Positions 5,670 to 7,302 of a stretch of DNA of 7,302 nt are shown here, in pieces. Position numbers and translations under genes: made by a program. The notes beneath the pieces were generated by a model. The model had not been told where the DNA came from. It worked only from the letters and a program-made list of their open reading frames with translations, and searched no databases. Numbering within the stretch: the stretch's first letter is position 1; the number at the start of each line of letters is the position of its first letter. Source of the stretch: Candidatus Thioglobus sp. (GTDB lineage: Bacteria > Pseudomonadota > Gammaproteobacteria > PS1 > Pseudothioglobaceae); assembly GCA_015163925.1 (NCBI GenBank), contig JAAOIF010000049.1, forward strand, positions 1 through 7,302, in the 5' to 3' direction.

Positions 5670-6752
5670 TTATTGTGATGATTTCATTCTGAGAAAATAT
5701 AATACCAAAACTAAGGCGATTAAAGTCGGCAAAAATGCGGTGACGGCGTGGTTGTAATCAAATCGCAAAGACAACACTCCGCCGATGCGTGAAATCAGCT
5801 CAAAACACAGGCTGATAACCAATCCAATAAAAATATTTCTGCCCATTGAGGCATCACGCAGAGAGCCAAAAACGAATAGTAATGAGAATAAAATCATAGT
5901 CGCCAAGGTAATCGGACGCACCAAACGCTTGTAAAATTCCACTTCAAATGCGCTGGCAATCAGATTATTATTAGTCAAAAAATCAATCTGCTGATACAAA
6001 TTCCAAGTTGATAATTCATACGGCTCTTTTTCCAAGCCATTAATCAGGCTGCGGTCAAATGATACTTTTGCTGTCCAGTTGCTCTGCGGCTGGTATTTAA
6101 AGCCAACAAAACCATTATCATAATTCAGCTTATAGCGTTTTATTTTCTCCAAATGCAAATTTTCACCATCAAAAACTGCCCGCTGAGCTTGGATAATTTC
6201 GTCTAATTGCTGGAGTTTTTTAGTGTTAATTAGCATTATATCTTTGAAAAATTTGCCATCAAAATTCTCTTTCACATTAATAATAAAATCGCCATCTTTG
6301 AGCCAAAAACCTTGCTGATTTTCAGCCATAATATTAATTCCTAATGCCTTTTTTCGCTGCCCCTCAGCGGACTGAGTGCTTATCGGCACGACCAATTCGC
6401 CAAAAATAATAATAATAAATGCAAAAAACAACGCCGCTTTCACCACAATTTGGGCAATTTGCAAAATAGACAAGCCAGATGCTCGGGCAATAATCAGCTG
6501 CGAAGTGGAAGACAAATGCCCAAAAGCCAGCAGCGAGCCAAGCAAAATAATCATTGAAGAATGCGAATAAGCCACCGCCGGCAAGTCCATTGCCACATAA
6601 ATCATCGCCTTCAGAGTTGTATAATTCGCCACTCCAATATCATCAACTTCGTTAATAAAATTCAGAAAACCATACACGCAGAGCCAAATAAACAAAACTG
6701 CCAAGACATAAAAAGCCATAGTTTTAACGATATATCGCTCTAAAATTTTCAT
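5670..6752 (-). CDS. lptG: LPS export ABC transporter permease LptG
   Basis: LptG is one of the two permeases of the LptB2FG transporter, which extracts lipopolysaccharide from the inner membrane and pushes it onto LptC for transport to the outer membrane. From the ATG at 6752 it has 360 residues, the family length. It starts MKILERYIVKTMAFYVL, the usual membrane entry. Six membrane segments are visible, roughly 12-32, 60-80, 100-120, 279-296, 304-325 and 335-354. The soluble periplasmic beta-jellyroll lies between the third and fourth. WLKDGDFIINV (150-160) and KRLVRPITLATMILFSLLFVFGSLRD (275-300) favour LptG over LptF. An open frame extends upstream to an ATG at 6809, but those 19 residues are unlike the family and run into the opposing guaA start. 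AAGAG lies 10 bases before 6752. The coupling helix has Gln85 where E. coli LptG has Glu88. lptF, its usual neighbour, is absent; clpS follows after 2 bp. Confidence 0.95.
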   Translation of the reverse strand: MKILERYIVKTMAFYVLAVLFIWLCVYGFLNFINEVDDIGVANYTTLKAMIYVAMDLPAVAYSHSSMIILLGSLLAFGHLSSTSQLIIARASGLSILQIAQIVVKAALFFAFIIIIFGELVVPISTQSAEGQRKKALGINIMAENQQGFWLKDGDFIINVKENFDGKFFKDIMLINTKKLQQLDEIIQAQRAVFDGENLHLEKIKRYKLNYDNGFVGFKYQPQSNWTAKVSFDRSLINGLEKEPYELSTWNLYQQIDFLTNNNLIASAFEVEFYKRLVRPITLATMILFSLLFVFGSLRDASMGRNIFIGLVISLCFELISRIGGVLSLRFDYNHAVTAFLPTLIALVLVLYFLRMKSSQ

Positions 6753-6791
6753 ATAAAATACACTCTTACAAATTTGATAAATGCAGCTACT

Positions 6792-6800
6792 ATTATGACA
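6792..6800 (-). promoter_or_regulatory. Putative extended -10 promoter of lptG-clpS-clpA
   Basis: The minus strand reads TGTCATAAT, a TGn extension plus a 5-of-6 match to TATAAT. The -10 lies over the guaA start codon on the opposite strand. Transcription would begin near 6785, leaving a leader of about 32 bases before lptG with AAGAG in it. No good -35 is seen 16 to 18 bp upstream. The whole divergent gap (6753-6794, 42 bp) must serve both genes. For guaA the best -10 I can offer is TATAAA at 6752-6757, without a -35. Confidence 0.35.
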
Positions 6801-7302
6801 AATATTCACCTTGATAAAATTCTAATTCTTGATTTCGGCTCACAATATACTCAGCTAATCGCCCGCCGAGTGCGTGAAATTGGCATTTATTGTGAAATTT
6901 TTGCCTTTGACGCCAAGGCTCATTTTATTAAAGATTTTAAGCCAAAAGGCATTATTTTGTCCGGCGGCCCGGATATGGCGACAACTGATAATTCCGCTAA
7001 AGCGCCGCAGATTGTATTTGACTTGAAAGTTCCAATCTTAGGAATTTGTTATGGAATGCAAATTATGGCAATTCAGCTCGGCGGCAAGGCTACTTCGGCG
7101 GACCGGCACGAATACGGTTTTGCCAAAATCCGCGCCCATAATCACAGCGATTTGCTCAGTGAAATTGCCGATGAGGTGAATGAGCAAGGGCACGGATTGC
7201 TTGATGTGTGGATGAGTCACGGCATTGAGGTTAGCCAGCTGCCGGACGGTTTCAAGCTAATTGCTTCAACCGATAACTGCGATATAGCCGGATTTGCCAA
7301 TG
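6795..7302 (+). CDS. guaA: GMP synthase (glutamine-hydrolysing), N-terminal part, cut by the window edge
   Basis: GuaA converts XMP to GMP with ATP and glutamine, the last step of de novo guanine nucleotide synthesis. The 169 residues present cover most of the class I glutamine amidotransferase domain. The start KILILDFGSQYTQLIARRVRE (8-28) is characteristic. The oxyanion region ILSGGP is at 54-59, and the nucleophile is Cys85 in PILGICYGMQIMAIQLGG (80-97). VWMSHGIEV (138-146) follows. The His-Glu pair of the triad, the ATP pyrophosphatase domain and the dimerisation domain lie beyond 7302. The ATG at 6795 gives the expected N terminus, but no Shine-Dalgarno sequence is visible. A five-codon frame (6781-6798) ends over this ATG. 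guaB, often found next to guaA, is not here; lptG diverges instead. Confidence 0.96.
   Translation, partial: MTNIHLDKILILDFGSQYTQLIARRVREIGIYCEIFAFDAKAHFIKDFKPKGIILSGGPDMATTDNSAKAPQIVFDLKVPILGICYGMQIMAIQLGGKATSADRHEYGFAKIRAHNHSDLLSEIADEVNEQGHGLLDVWMSHGIEVSQLPDGFKLIASTDNCDIAGFAN

Noticed and set aside
6376..6743. Open frames on the plus strand opposite lptG
   Set aside because: They are antisense to conserved membrane segments; no ribosome-binding site or domain supports them.
6753..6809. Upstream extension of the lptG reading frame to an ATG at 6809
   Set aside because: The extra 19 residues (MNICHNSSCIYQ...) do not resemble LptG N termini, and the extension would run over the guaA start on the other strand. 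The ATG at 6752 gives the standard length and N terminus.
7038..7220. Minus-strand frame opposite guaA
   Set aside because: It lies across the highly conserved amidotransferase region of guaA and has no recognisable product.
1..7302. Search by eye for CRISPR arrays, tRNA genes, insertion sequences, attachment sites or DNA-uptake repeats
   Set aside because: No regularly spaced repeats, cloverleaf-like segments, terminal inverted repeats or clearly over-represented long words were seen.

Overview
The window looks like chromosomal DNA of a moderately AT-rich Gram-negative bacterium, most likely a gammaproteobacterium. The GlnRS, LptG, ClpA/ClpS, SurE and GuaA proteins all read as close relatives, from memory, of the Escherichia coli proteins. 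A dedicated glutaminyl-tRNA synthetase and an LPS-export permease both fit that group. I cannot name the genus.

Layout, left to right. (1) glnS (+, 23-1678) fills the left end, with a consensus TATAAT box 9 bases before its start codon. (2) It converges with surE (-, 1687-2427), leaving only 8 bp between them. (3) Upstream of surE on the minus strand is a type II toxin-antitoxin pair: a ribbon-helix-helix antitoxin (2724-3068), then a RelE/HigB-like toxin (2411-2743). The antitoxin overlaps the toxin by 20 bp and the toxin overlaps surE by 17 bp, so the three form one tightly packed unit. The toxin is much more AT-rich than everything around it. (4) A 45-bp gap (3069-3113) holds an extended -10 promoter, a perfect 12-bp palindrome over that -10, a good ribosome-binding site, and possibly a weak terminator for the genes upstream. 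(5) Next is lptG-clpS-clpA (-, 6752 down to 3114). This is an inner-membrane permease gene followed after 2 bp by the N-degron adaptor and then by its AAA+ unfoldase. (6) A 42-bp divergent gap separates lptG from guaA (+, 6795 to beyond the window edge), the N-terminal glutaminase part of GMP synthase.

How the genes work together. ClpS and ClpA are direct partners: ClpS delivers N-degron substrates to the ClpA N domain for unfolding into ClpP, whose gene is not in this window. The toxin and antitoxin form a self-regulating module. SurE, translated at the end of that unit, is a nucleotide phosphatase. GlnS, GuaA and LptG are housekeeping functions with no evident mechanistic link to their neighbours.

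Most of the window is ordinary core genome. The accessory part is the toxin-antitoxin module between clpA and surE. I see no CRISPR array, insertion sequence, tRNA or rRNA gene, and no gene-free stretch longer than about 45 bp.
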